From Haemophilus haemolyticus (GTDB lineage Bacteria > Pseudomonadota > Gammaproteobacteria > Enterobacterales > Pasteurellaceae): a DNA stretch of 64,000 nucleotides. Below, piece by piece: positions 52,854 to 62,057 of the stretch; position 1 is the first letter of the stretch; each line of letters opens with the position of its first letter. The notes under the pieces are model-generated. The model was not told where the DNA came from, did not search any database, and saw only the letters and a program-made list of their open reading frames with translations. The stretch is taken from assembly GCF_001679045.1 (NCBI RefSeq), contig NZ_LYCK01000015.1, positions 1 to 64,000 on the forward strand, read 5' to 3'. The position numbers were made by a program, and so were the translations under genes.

Positions 52854-54504
52854 AAATGGTTTTGTTGTAATGGGGCATTTGTTGAAATTAGTGACTCCAC
52901 TCGCACATATTATGGCGTTTACCATTACTATGGGAACGCTCGGTTTCCTTGTTGCCATCTTTATTATGGTGCTGGGGGCGATGGGGTTAGTGAATCTTTT
53001 AAACTTTGATACCCATTTAAGTTTCTCCGGAATTTTGACCGCACTTATCGTATTGGCGGTGGCTCGTGGCGCATTGCGTTATTTAGAGCAAATGTCCGGG
53101 CACTATATTGCTTTTAAATTATTGGCATTATTGCGTGATAAAGTGTTTTCTTCTTTACGTCGCTTGGCTTTTGTGAAGTTGCAAGATAAACAAGCAGGGC
53201 AATTAGTGTCTTTGGTGACTAACGATATCGAATTGCTCGAGGTGTTTTATGCGCACACCATTGCACCAATTATGATCGCTTTCTTTACCTCTGCGATTTT
53301 ATTGTTGGTCTTTGCGCATCTTTCAGGTTGGTTTGTAGTTGTTGCATTAGCCGCTTATTTAACAGTGGGCGTGATTCTACCAATTATCACCACAAAATTG
53401 GCGCGTGAAGATGGCAGACGCTATCGTGAATTAGTGGGCGAAATGAACGACTTCTTCCTCGACAGTGTGCGTGGTATGAAAGAAATTCAGCTTTTTGGCT
53501 ATGCACAACAACGTTTAGAAGAAATCCAACAACGCAGCCAAAAAATCGATACGGCTTTTGAGCGCATTAAAGACCAAGAAGCAAAAGTCCGTGTTTATAC
53601 TGAAGTGGCAGTATCCGTTTTCAACATCATTATGCTGTTTACTGGCTTAATTTTATTTAGCTTAGATAAAATTGATTTCTCAGCCTTTTTAGTTGGTGTG
53701 ATTTTATTGATGTCGAGCTACGGTCCAGTTATTGCGTTAAGTAACCTTTCAAGCAACTTATTACAAACTTTGGCTTCAGGTGAGCGAGTATTGAGCTTGT
53801 TAGCGGAAGAGCCCGAGTTAAAAGACGTAGAAAGTGCGGTCGATTTAAAAGATGTTTCTCGCATTGATGTTGAGAATGTAAACTTCGCTTACGGCGAAGA
53901 ACAGATTTTATCGGATGTCAGCTTATCTGTGAAAAAAGGTGAAATCTTAGGGATTCACGGCAGAAGCGGAAGCGGTAAAAGTACCTTGTTAAAACTGCTT
54001 ATGCGTTTTTACGATCCAAAATCAGGTAGCATTAAAATTAACGGCGAAACCTTACCGAACATCAACACCCGTAGTTTGCGTGACAATATGGCGTACATTA
54101 CCCAGCAAACCTATATTTTCAACGAAACCATTGAGGAAAATATTCGCCTTGCTCGCCGTGATGCAACGTTAGAAGAAATTATGGAAGCGGCGAAGAAAGC
54201 CTCAATTCATGATTTCATTTTAAGCTTGCCACAAGGTTATCAAACAAAAATGACCGAATTGGGTGGCAATCTCTCTGACGGTGAAAAACAACGTATCGGT
54301 ATTGCACGAGCATTCTTGCATAATGCACCGATTATCTTGCTTGATGAGCCAACCAGTAATTTGGATAGCTTAAACGAAGCAATGATTTTGAAATCATTAC
54401 TCGATGTGAAAGCTGAAAAATTGATTATTCTCGTCAGCCACCGCCAATCCACGATGGCAATTTGTGATCAGGTGATTGGCATAGAAAACGGCAGAATGTC
54501 CTAA
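52846..54504 (+). CDS. CydC-like ABC exporter subunit (permease-ATPase)
   Basis: The 552-residue half-transporter resembles CydC. RYLEQMSGHYIAFKLLALLRDKVF aligns with the second membrane helix of E. coli CydC, and His86 falls where I recall the haem-ligand His85 of that protein. The ATPase domain has Walker A GRSGSGKSTLLKLL and a degenerate signature LSDGEKQRIGIARAF, with Walker B APIILLDEPTSNLD. One canonical and one altered signature is common in heterodimeric exporters. It is translated by overlap from the CydD-like gene and is followed by a terminator. Confidence 0.82.
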   Translation: MRKNGFVVMGHLLKLVTPLAHIMAFTITMGTLGFLVAIFIMVLGAMGLVNLLNFDTHLSFSGILTALIVLAVARGALRYLEQMSGHYIAFKLLALLRDKVFSSLRRLAFVKLQDKQAGQLVSLVTNDIELLEVFYAHTIAPIMIAFFTSAILLLVFAHLSGWFVVVALAAYLTVGVILPIITTKLAREDGRRYRELVGEMNDFFLDSVRGMKEIQLFGYAQQRLEEIQQRSQKIDTAFERIKDQEAKVRVYTEVAVSVFNIIMLFTGLILFSLDKIDFSAFLVGVILLMSSYGPVIALSNLSSNLLQTLASGERVLSLLAEEPELKDVESAVDLKDVSRIDVENVNFAYGEEQILSDVSLSVKKGEILGIHGRSGSGKSTLLKLLMRFYDPKSGSIKINGETLPNINTRSLRDNMAYITQQTYIFNETIEENIRLARRDATLEEIMEAAKKASIHDFILSLPQGYQTKMTELGGNLSDGEKQRIGIARAFLHNAPIILLDEPTSNLDSLNEAMILKSLLDVKAEKLIILVSHRQSTMAICDQVIGIENGRMS

Positions 54505-54515
54505 ACTAAGACAAC

Positions 54516-54549
54516 AAAAAATCGCACTGTTAAAGGTGCGATTTTTTTG
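54516..54549 (+). terminator. Terminator after the CydC-like gene
   Basis: AAAAATCGCAC and GTGCGATTTTT form an 11-bp stem with an 8-nt loop, followed by more T. Confidence 0.9.
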
Positions 54550-54587
54550 TTAGAGAGAAAAAGTGCGGTGAAAATTCCCTTTAGATT

Positions 54588-55619
54588 TTATAGTTCAGGT
54601 TCATTTAATACGTTAAGCAAAGCTAAACGCTTGCGATAATTTTTCAGTACGCAATCAATATGTGGTTGCGGCATAAACGATTGTGAATAAATCTGCTCCA
54701 CCTTTTCCTTTTCTTGTGTAATTTCAGGAATTAATTTTTGAATAATCACATTTTTATTTAATCCAATATTTTCCCCAAACTCGACAAAATCATCGCCGAT
54801 ATATTCACCGTATTGAGTATTAAATCCTTTGGCGAGTGTGGCATTACCCTCTTCTCGCGCTAACAATGGCAAGGCAAGTAGTGTTGAATTAAATATTTCA
54901 GGATAGGGCGACACCGACACAAAATCATAAATTGGAGCAAGTTTTGGATGACTGTTTTTGGGATAAATAAATGAAAAATTACGTAAGTGAAGATCATTAT
55001 TTCCTAATAAATAAGCGTAAATAATTCGACGAAAAATTTCTCGTTGCTGAGCTAAATGATTTTCAGTGTGCTGCAAAATAAACTTAGCAATTTGTTCATA
55101 ACTCACATATTGCTCATTATCAGCACCTATTTTTCCATACTTGTCTCGAATATTCATTGCACCATCAAGTTGTTCTTGGTGCATTGGTTTTTGCTGTTCA
55201 TCACGATCAAAACGCTTTATAACAAAAGCAAATTCTTTCTGATTTTCTTCACTAGCAAAAGAAACTAAACCATTTTCTGGCACATCAAACCCTAATTCTT
55301 TCATAATGCGCATGGTGGCATGTTCATTTTCAGCTAAAAAAGGATACTCTTCTGGAGAGGGCTTTAAAATATAATTTCCTTGTTGATTTACGCTGTCAAA
55401 GTGTTCATCTTTGATAATAAGCTGTAATTTTGGTTGAAAACCTGAAATGCTCATTCCTTGCTGTTTTTGGGGTTTTACTGTAATAAATTCTTGGCGAGAA
55501 AAGGGTAATTCGGGATTAAAATTTTTATTGCCCGTAAGGTAATGCAAACCTTCAGTTCTGTAACCTGAAAGTGCTTCATTTTTCTTCAATGGCTTTAATA
55601 AAATACGACAAAAATTCAT
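54588..55619 (-). CDS. hipT: HipT-like serine/threonine kinase toxin of a HipBST module
   Basis: The 343-residue protein has the HipA-C kinase fold but lacks the N-terminal subdomain 1, which is encoded by the separate small gene upstream. The gly-rich loop region has SISGFQPKLQL with serines at 57 and 59, the positions I recall as autophosphorylated in E. coli HipT. The catalytic loop is GNNDLHLRNFSF and the metal-binding motif is APIYDFVSVS. HipT of E. coli phosphorylates tryptophanyl-tRNA synthetase; the target here is inferred only. The gene overlaps hipS by 4 bp. Confidence 0.88.
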   Translation of the reverse strand: MNFCRILLKPLKKNEALSGYRTEGLHYLTGNKNFNPELPFSRQEFITVKPQKQQGMSISGFQPKLQLIIKDEHFDSVNQQGNYILKPSPEEYPFLAENEHATMRIMKELGFDVPENGLVSFASEENQKEFAFVIKRFDRDEQQKPMHQEQLDGAMNIRDKYGKIGADNEQYVSYEQIAKFILQHTENHLAQQREIFRRIIYAYLLGNNDLHLRNFSFIYPKNSHPKLAPIYDFVSVSPYPEIFNSTLLALPLLAREEGNATLAKGFNTQYGEYIGDDFVEFGENIGLNKNVIIQKLIPEITQEKEKVEQIYSQSFMPQPHIDCVLKNYRKRLALLNVLNEPEL

Positions 55620-55936
55620 TGTTTTTCCTCCTGAATTTGCACTGCGCCTAACATATTTTCACCATTATTAAGTAAAAAGCGAAACATATCACCTTCATCA
55701 ATTCGTTGATGAAATGCGTATTTGTGTTTTAGCCAGCCTTCTGGGACGAGCGATGCAAAATAAGGGAATAAGGTGTCAGAATGAAAAGGGCTTTGCTCAA
55801 TAGGAAAGCTGAGAGAGAGCGGTATTCCTTGATAATCGGGATTGTAAGCAAAATGAAAACCACGATGATCTTCTCTAAGTAAGCCAATAAATTCACCGTA
55901 GAGAAATACTTTTCCCGAGCGGACTAAATCGCGCAT
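55616..55936 (-). CDS. hipS: HipS-like small protein (HipA N-subdomain 1)
   Basis: This 106-residue protein matches the N-terminal subdomain of HipA: VFLYGEFIGLLREDHRGFHFAYNPDYQGIPLSLSFPI and FPYFASLVPEGWLKHKYA. In HipBST systems this free subdomain, HipS, neutralises the kinase HipT. The gene sits between hipB and hipT and overlaps both (13 and 4 bp), so the three are translated together. Both ends of the reading frame are intact and have starts and stops in place. It is a separate gene, not the product of a recent frameshift. Confidence 0.85.
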   Translation of the reverse strand: MRDLVRSGKVFLYGEFIGLLREDHRGFHFAYNPDYQGIPLSLSFPIEQSPFHSDTLFPYFASLVPEGWLKHKYAFHQRIDEGDMFRFLLNNGENMLGAVQIQEEKQ

Positions 55937-56232
55937 AGTGAAACCCCTAACGTTTGAGCAACAAGAAACACGGTTGTAAATCGAACTTGGCTTGGATCTT
56001 GAAATAAGCGATTCAATGTAGAAATAGACACGCCAGTTTGCAGTTCCAACATACTAAGCTCAATACCAAGTGATTTACGCTTGTCATTGAGCATTTTTCC
56101 AAATGCTTTGAGATCGGTAATTTTCCCTGTGTAAAGCTGTTGTCTTTGCGCCTGCTCATAGGCAATGACAGCTTGCTGAAGCTTTTTTAATTCATCAATT
56201 TGATTTTCTAATTGTGCACTAATGTTGTTCAT
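55924..56232 (-). CDS. hipB: HipB-like helix-turn-helix antitoxin/repressor
   Basis: The 102-residue protein has an N-terminal coiled helix (about residues 5-35) and a Cro/C1-type DNA-binding domain: FGKMLNDKRKSLGIELSMLELQTGVSISTLNRLFQDPSQVRFTTVFLVAQTLG in family layout. HipB of three-gene modules binds the operon promoter and the kinase complex. It is the first gene of the hipB-hipS-hipT unit. The ribosome site is weak (AAGAAA). The AT-rich upstream region has TGATAT words that may be its operator. Confidence 0.87.
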   Translation of the reverse strand: MNNISAQLENQIDELKKLQQAVIAYEQAQRQQLYTGKITDLKAFGKMLNDKRKSLGIELSMLELQTGVSISTLNRLFQDPSQVRFTTVFLVAQTLGVSLCAI

Positions 56233-56235
56233 ATT

Positions 56236-56271
56236 TGATATTTTTCTTGTTAAGGAAATTTTTTTATATCA
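56236..56271 (-). promoter_or_regulatory. Possible HipB operator/promoter
   Basis: TGATAT (56236-56241) and ATATCA (56266-56271) form an inverted pair 24 bp apart just upstream of hipB, overlapping a TATATATGATATA run that could be a -10 region. Another TGATAT lies at 56346. The match to any known HipB operator is not tested. Confidence 0.35.
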
Positions 56272-56381
56272 TATATAAATGTTTTTGTTTTTAGAATATC
56301 TTTTTTGATTTTTTTTTGTAAAAAATTTAATTTTTTGTTTAAAAATGATATTTTTATTTTTCGTAAATTGGCGTTGAAGAC

Positions 56382-56449
56382 AAAAAAAGTGCGGTGAATT
56401 TTCACCGCACTTTTGGGATTTATTCATGATGGGAGAAAATCCCATCATG
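56382..56449 (-). terminator. Two stacked hairpins after the adhesin gene
   Basis: Reading leftward from the adhesin stop, the first hairpin is the perfect CATGATGGGA/TCCCATCATG with a 5-nt loop (56425-56449). The second is an uptake-signal stem (AAAAGTGCGGTGAA/TTCACCGCACTTTT, 56384-56414) ending in a T-run. The second is the likely terminator and the first may protect the 3' end. Confidence 0.85.
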
Positions 56450-56462
56450 GACGATTACGCTA

Positions 56463-59400
56463 TTACCATTGGTAACCTACGCCAACTCCGGCACCCACAT
56501 CACCACTGGTGTTTGCGTTACCTTGAAGTTTTAAGATCACCTTGCCATTGTCGCTTGCACGAGAATAGCCTACAGCTAAAGCATTTTGACCTTTGAAGGT
56601 ACCTGCTGCTGCGGCAACCATTGATTTACCCGGTGTGTAAACCTGTGGTAATGCTGCCGCTGCATTTGCACCTGCGATACCAGCACGAGCTTCTTTACCT
56701 TGTTTATTGATTTTTCTCTCTAAACGATTGAAAGCACCCGCTTGATGATTAATAGCATTATTAATCGCATTAATTGCTTGGGTATTTTTATTCACCTGAG
56801 TATTGGTTGCATGTAATTGACTACCATTTACTGCATCCGTTGAAGTTTCAGACACAACACCCGCTGCAACGTTTTGAATTTGAGCTTCGTTGCCTTTGCT
56901 ACCTAAAGATACCACTCGAGTCGCTGCTGTTGGTGCACCCGCAACATTTACTGAAGGCTCAACACTATAATTACCAGTATGTGCTTTACCCGCTTTTGCG
57001 CCAGATCCAATTGCAACAGAGCCTTTAGGGGCATCAGCCTCAACTTTCGCTTCTTCTCCATCAGCGTTTGTTTTGAAGTACTTATTCCCTACAGTAATAG
57101 TCGTTTTACCGCCATTTTGAGGAGCTATTGTATTAACAGTGATACCTGTATTTTCTTCTGCTTTATACTCTGCAGCATTAGATAAATCTAATTTGCTTGT
57201 ATCTACGCCAACAGTGATCGTTGTAGTATCAATACCTTTATCGTCACGTACGGTTTCAACATTTACTTTCGCAATGCCATCCCCTTTAAAGTTAACAACA
57301 TCATTTGGTGTCACTTTATCTTTAGGAGAAACCACTTTTCCAGTAGAGTCTTTCGTTGCAACATCATTACCTTCATTTTTAACGAAGAAACCAGATTTAT
57401 TCACTGTTTGATCTAACTGATCTTTATTTACAGCTTGATCAGGTTTTTCAGCCCAGCCTACATTGTTTAATTGAACGCCGTCTTTACCCTTCACAATCGA
57501 ATCTTTATTCTCAGGTTTTGCTGCATCATAATCTTTTGGTGTAGCTTTTACTTCACCTGTCACAGGATCTGTTGTGTAAGTATAAACATCCTCATTTTTG
57601 TATGGGGTAGTAGCGTCTGACTTGCCATCAGCTAAAGTTGCACCAGTTTTTACAGGTGTTTCAGCTTTAGGTGGTTTGTTATCGGTGAGTTTCACTGTTC
57701 CGTCAGGATTAACATCAGCCTTTTTATACCAGTTACCATCATTTGCTTGCGTTAAATTATCACCCGCTGCATTTTTTACGTTTGCGTAATTAATAGGCAA
57801 ATCAGTATCAAATTTCACCACGGTTGTGGTTTGTTTGTCACCTTTAGCATCGATTTTATCAACAGTCGCAGTTTTTACTGTGATGCCTTTGCCGTCGGCA
57901 AAACGAACTTCATCATTCGGATTGACTTTTTCATCCTTATTTTCAAATTTGTCGTTTGAAAGAGCATCTTTCGCTTTACCTACAGTCCAACCGGATTCTT
58001 GGATTGCTTTGTAAACGGTATTGCCGTTAACGAAGTTGCTGCCGTTATCCACGCCTGCTACTTCTTTCGGTTTTGCCGCATCGGTGTTGTCCATGACTTT
58101 GCCGTCTTGTACTACGTAGTTGGACGGTTTCGCATCTTTTTTCGGCTCATTGGTTTTCGGATCGATACTGTCTTTGTCGTAAAGCTTGCCGTCGAAATTG
58201 ACGTAAGTCTTATCACCGATTTTGTATTCGCCCGCTTTAACTACATCGCTCTTTTCCAACTCGATGTTGATGTTGCGGATGCCGGTAGCCTCATCGGTTT
58301 CACCCGTTACTTTAATGCCGTTCTTACCATTAAAACGAACTTCGTTTGCATTGGTTACTTTATCGGCATAATCGTTACCGTTAGCAGAAACCACCCAACC
58401 CATTTTCTTCGCATCGGCAACGGTCAGAGCATTGCTGTCTTTGGAGCCTTCCAAATTAGCCAAGCCTGTAGCAGCTTTTTCATACGGGTCTTTTTCGGCA
58501 TCGGTTGCCGGAGTAGCTTCTTGAGCATCTTTTTTCGGTGTACCGTTTACTACATCGCCTTGAGCATAGTATTTATCCCCGATTTTGACTAACGGGTTGC
58601 CGTCTTTATCGAATTCGTAAGTATTCGCACCCGGTGCCACGTTGGTTAAGGTTACGTTATCGCCAGCTTTGCCCGCGGTGTTAGTAGGGTTGTTCATGGA
58701 GGCGATAACATTGGTTACAGCTGGCTTGGACGGTTTGCCGTTTGCATCAAAAGTCGTACCTTCAGGGTAGTATTTGCCGTCAGGGTATTTCACGACTTTA
58801 TTGCCGTCTGCATCGGTATAAACCACAGGGAAGGCATCACGCAAGCCGGAAGCGACTGCATAAAGTTGCGAACCGTTAATTGCATCGGTTGAGGTAGAAG
58901 AAATCTCACCCGCTGCAACGTGTTTGATTTGGCGTTCGCCGTAAACGGTAGCGCCGTCTTTATCTGTAGTCGCTGCACCGATAGAAACAAAACGGCCTTG
59001 CAATTCATTATCTGCTTTTTCAGCTTCAGAGCCATCTGTTTTGGTTGCGCCCAGGTTGCCTTTGAAACCGCTGTACACCATACCGTTTACATTGGCGGAG
59101 TTGACTTTTTTCACGGTCGGGCCGCCGTCGCTGTTGTTACCCAACACTACGGCATTTTCACGTTTTTCTGGTGTGTCGCCTCTGACGCTGACGTTATTAC
59201 CCAGCACCATTACGTTGTTTGTCCATACGCGGTTGTTATAACCAACAACGAATGAACCTTCGCCACCGTTAGGAGTAGCAGAAGCGGTATTGGCACCTGA
59301 AGCATCTAACTTCATTTGACCCACTCTATTTTTAGCACCAAATGCCCCTGCATTTTTGGCTCTTACCATGTTGTCGTAACCAACGGCAGTAGAGTTTTCT

Positions 59401-61364
59401 AAAGCAGCCAGGCTGCTTGAACCTACGACAGTTGCATTGGGTGCATCGGTCGTGAAGTATCGTTTGGTTCCTCGGGTAATGAAGCCTGATTGACCTGCGC
59501 TTGCGCCTTTACCGATTGCCACTGCATTAGGTGAGGTACCGTGTACTTTGGCTTCGTGGCCTATTGCGGTAGAACTGTTAGATGCAGTTTCAGAAGATGC
59601 ACCGATTGCGATGGCATTGGTTGCATTCTTGCCGGCATAGCTTGTTTCAAACGCTGTTTTAGCAGCATCGTGTGCGGCTTTACCGTCAGAGAATGCTTTG
59701 GCTGCTGCTGCAGACTCAGTATTTGCCTTTTCCAACTCGGTAATCTTGTTGCTCAGTTTTTTCGCCAAGGCAACAAGATGGGCCAATTTTTCGTTTTTCC
59801 CGCCAACCTGAGTATCAGTGATATTAGCAAATTTCTCAATATCGGCTTTCTTGGCAAGGACTTTTGCAATATTGGCATCTGAGGTGTCTGCGGCTTTTGC
59901 AAATTCATTCGTCAGTGCTCCCAGCTGTTCAAAGCTGAGATTTGCCGTTTGCAAGGCAGCTTTGAACTCAGCGGAATGTTTGTATAAAGCGCCAGCATCT
60001 GTATAGTTATAATAGAATGTTTTTAGATTGGTCGAAAGGTCGGCAACGATAGTTTTGAGTGCGCCAGCATTGGCTTTTGCATTTTCAGCCGTTTTGTCCA
60101 AATTGGCGTATGTCTCGTATGCCGTACGATAATTCGTATAAGCTGTTTTGATGTCGCTGACAGATGCTTGCGCGACACCGGCTGTTGCTCCGGTACCGAA
60201 TGCGATATTGTTGTTGCCTGTGGCAATAGAGTTTGTGCCTAAAGCAGATGAATTGTTGCCGATGGCCATCGTGCTTTTTTGGTAGGTAGTAGTTCCAGCA
60301 GCTGAGTTATTTACGCCGCCACCTGCTTCTGCAGAACCCAAAGCCAATGCTTGCTCGCCATAGCTGACGGCATTTTTACCAATCGCAGTAGAGCGGAAAT
60401 TACCGGCAAATGCATTATATCCGACGGACAGGCCGTCATCCGTTACAGTATGTGCATTGGCACCAACTGTAACCGCACGGTTTGCACTGTTCCAGCCGGA
60501 CATTGCGCCATCACCGATGGTTACGGCATTGTTGCCCTTGCTGAAAGCATTAGGGCCTGCCGTAACTGTATTTTGACCGACGGAGCTGGCTTGAAAACCC
60601 ATTGCCATGCTGTTGTTATTACTTGCATTGGAACCGGAGCCTAAGGCTACTGTGCCGACCTGATTGGCATGAGCAATCGAGCCGATGGCGACACCGCCTT
60701 TGCCCTCGCCGCCGGATGCCATGGAATTGGTACCAACCGCTATCCCTTCAGGGGAGACGGTGCTGGAATTTGTGCCGATGGCAATGCTTTTTTCCCAGTC
60801 TGCTCTGGCGCTGTTACCGATGGCAATGATATTTTCACCACTTTGATAAGTTGCGGCATTTTGATTGCGCATACCGCTTGCGTCACGGCCGATCACAATG
60901 GCATGACTTGCCGTTGCAAGTGCACGCGTACCGATTGCAATCGAATTGTGGAAAGTGTCTGATTCGGCATTGCCGTTAACTTTGGGCTCGATACGCGCCT
61001 GCGCACCGATGGCAATACTATTTGAATTGTGCGTTACTCCAGGTTGTTGCAACACTTCGGCGCTCGGACCGATGGCTACCGAGTTATTGGTTTCTGCTTT
61101 TGCCTTTCTTCCGGCGGCAATCGCATTTTTACCGAGTGCTTGCGGTTTTTCATTAGCCGGAATGGGGGCTGCAGCCGCATTATCTATGGCGACCAAATCG
61201 TCCGCAGCCGTATGTACGGCGGCATATACTCCAGTAGAAAAAAGTGCGGTAGAAATTGCTACTAGTTTTACTGATTTTGATTTGCCTTTGGCTGATGCCA
61301 ATTCACCTACAGCAGTCCAAGTTTGGGTGGCATGATTCCAAATTACTTTGAAAATGTTGTTCAT
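56463..61364 (-). CDS. Trimeric autotransporter adhesin, Hia/Hsf family, mosaic
   Basis: This 1633-residue outer-membrane adhesin has an extended signal ([23 protein letters not shown], cleavage near residue 48). A YadA-type head of AIG-repeats follows (about 75-400), then an alanine-rich helical insert (about 401-580) and more head repeats (581-800). The first neck is [22 protein letters not shown] (815-836). Modules with GW/WTV/FFV motifs near 988, 1124, 1301 and 1324 come next, then a second neck ([22 protein letters not shown], 1498-1519) and a YadA anchor ending in GVGYQW. The signal and the last third are AT-rich like the genome, but roughly 57990-61225 is GC-rich, a sign of foreign origin. 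An uptake signal is encoded in the signal peptide. Classical Hia has a different head make-up. The binding target is unknown. Confidence 0.93.
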   Translation of the reverse strand: MNNIFKVIWNHATQTWTAVGELASAKGKSKSVKLVAISTALFSTGVYAAVHTAADDLVAIDNAAAAPIPANEKPQALGKNAIAAGRKAKAETNNSVAIGPSAEVLQQPGVTHNSNSIAIGAQARIEPKVNGNAESDTFHNSIAIGTRALATASHAIVIGRDASGMRNQNAATYQSGENIIAIGNSARADWEKSIAIGTNSSTVSPEGIAVGTNSMASGGEGKGGVAIGSIAHANQVGTVALGSGSNASNNNSMAMGFQASSVGQNTVTAGPNAFSKGNNAVTIGDGAMSGWNSANRAVTVGANAHTVTDDGLSVGYNAFAGNFRSTAIGKNAVSYGEQALALGSAEAGGGVNNSAAGTTTYQKSTMAIGNNSSALGTNSIATGNNNIAFGTGATAGVAQASVSDIKTAYTNYRTAYETYANLDKTAENAKANAGALKTIVADLSTNLKTFYYNYTDAGALYKHSAEFKAALQTANLSFEQLGALTNEFAKAADTSDANIAKVLAKKADIEKFANITDTQVGGKNEKLAHLVALAKKLSNKITELEKANTESAAAAKAFSDGKAAHDAAKTAFETSYAGKNATNAIAIGASSETASNSSTAIGHEAKVHGTSPNAVAIGKGASAGQSGFITRGTKRYFTTDAPNATVVGSSSLAALENSTAVGYDNMVRAKNAGAFGAKNRVGQMKLDASGANTASATPNGGEGSFVVGYNNRVWTNNVMVLGNNVSVRGDTPEKRENAVVLGNNSDGGPTVKKVNSANVNGMVYSGFKGNLGATKTDGSEAEKADNELQGRFVSIGAATTDKDGATVYGERQIKHVAAGEISSTSTDAINGSQLYAVASGLRDAFPVVYTDADGNKVVKYPDGKYYPEGTTFDANGKPSKPAVTNVIASMNNPTNTAGKAGDNVTLTNVAPGANTYEFDKDGNPLVKIGDKYYAQGDVVNGTPKKDAQEATPATDAEKDPYEKAATGLANLEGSKDSNALTVADAKKMGWVVSANGNDYADKVTNANEVRFNGKNGIKVTGETDEATGIRNINIELEKSDVVKAGEYKIGDKTYVNFDGKLYDKDSIDPKTNEPKKDAKPSNYVVQDGKVMDNTDAAKPKEVAGVDNGSNFVNGNTVYKAIQESGWTVGKAKDALSNDKFENKDEKVNPNDEVRFADGKGITVKTATVDKIDAKGDKQTTTVVKFDTDLPINYANVKNAAGDNLTQANDGNWYKKADVNPDGTVKLTDNKPPKAETPVKTGATLADGKSDATTPYKNEDVYTYTTDPVTGEVKATPKDYDAAKPENKDSIVKGKDGVQLNNVGWAEKPDQAVNKDQLDQTVNKSGFFVKNEGNDVATKDSTGKVVSPKDKVTPNDVVNFKGDGIAKVNVETVRDDKGIDTTTITVGVDTSKLDLSNAAEYKAEENTGITVNTIAPQNGGKTTITVGNKYFKTNADGEEAKVEADAPKGSVAIGSGAKAGKAHTGNYSVEPSVNVAGAPTAATRVVSLGSKGNEAQIQNVAAGVVSETSTDAVNGSQLHATNTQVNKNTQAINAINNAINHQAGAFNRLERKINKQGKEARAGIAGANAAAALPQVYTPGKSMVAAAAGTFKGQNALAVGYSRASDNGKVILKLQGNANTSGDVGAGVGVGYQW

Positions 61365-61649
61365 TCAGTTTTTCTCCTAAAATTGAATAGATAAATGTCA
61401 GTCCATTGCTCGACTTGTGAAAAATAATAGATAAATGACTAAATATTATCTATACCTTGTTTAAATTGTCGCCGGCATTTTACAGACTATCAAATTAAAT
61501 AGAAAGTATCTTTACCAAACTTTACAAAGATTTACATTAAATTTTTAATCTATTTAACCCCATTTTTTCTGAAATATAGATAAAATACCTCAATGATGAA
61601 AGTGGGATACAATCTGCTCCGACCAGATCACTATTTAATAAGGAAAAAT
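61365..61649. other. Divergent spacer between the adhesin and DUF4298-like genes
   Basis: This AT-rich 285-bp spacer has two copies of AATAGATAAATG, at 61386-61397 and 61426-61437, and related ATAGATAAAA near 61575. I see no open reading frame. The repeats may be binding sites for adhesin control, but nothing identifies a protein. Confidence 0.4.
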
Positions 61650-61973
61650 ATGCTATCAAAAGAACGTTTATCCCAACTTGCCGAAATGGAAAGTATTTTA
61701 GATGAAGCAAATGGCTTTCTTGCCGAGGCAGAACAGTTTTTGGAAAAATGGCAGGCGTTTTTGCCCAAAATGAAACGCCTAGAACATTATTACTTCGAGG
61801 GCGATTGGCGAGAGGATTTCGAGGCTTATGAAAATGGCGAAGTACCCAAAGACCAACCTTGCGGCGTACTTTCAGAAGACTTAGTTTTTAACGCCAGTGT
61901 TGCTCAACAGGGCTTGGCGATTGAGTATTTGAAAGTGGTGACGAAAATTCTCGATCAAACTAATGGGCAGTAA
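61650..61973 (+). CDS. DUF4298-like small protein
   Basis: This 107-residue acidic protein starts at ATG 61650, which has AAGGA upstream; a longer leader from 61593 was rejected for lack of a ribosome site. LEHYYFEGDWREDFEAYENGEVPKDQPCGVLSEDLVFN is the DUF4298 pattern. It appears fully helical, cytoplasmic and without catalytic motifs. Function is unknown. It stands between the adhesin and tpiA and converges on tpiA across a shared hairpin. Confidence 0.8.
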   Translation: MLSKERLSQLAEMESILDEANGFLAEAEQFLEKWQAFLPKMKRLEHYYFEGDWREDFEAYENGEVPKDQPCGVLSEDLVFNASVAQQGLAIEYLKVVTKILDQTNGQ

Positions 61974-62001
61974 TTGGCGATGCAGTTTGCTTGAATTCAT
62001 A

Positions 62002-62036
62002 AACAAAGTGCGGTGAAAATTCACCGCACTTTTGTT
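62002..62036. terminator. Bidirectional uptake-signal terminator
   Basis: AACAAAGTGCGGTGAA and TTCACCGCACTTTTGTT form a nearly perfect stem with a 2-nt centre between the convergent DUF4298-like gene and tpiA. Confidence 0.88.
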
Positions 62037-62057
62037 GTTATTCTAATTAACTAAAAA

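Noticed and set aside
55616..55936. hipS as the broken 5' end of a frameshifted hipA gene
   Set aside because: The small frame has its own start and stop, overlaps hipB and hipT in the manner of HipBST modules, and the kinase has its own start and conserved SIS loop.
57999..58592. Open frame of 197 codons on the + strand within the adhesin gene
   Set aside because: It lies opposite a clear long adhesin reading frame in a GC-rich region, has no ribosome site and has no recognisable domain. It is a shadow frame.
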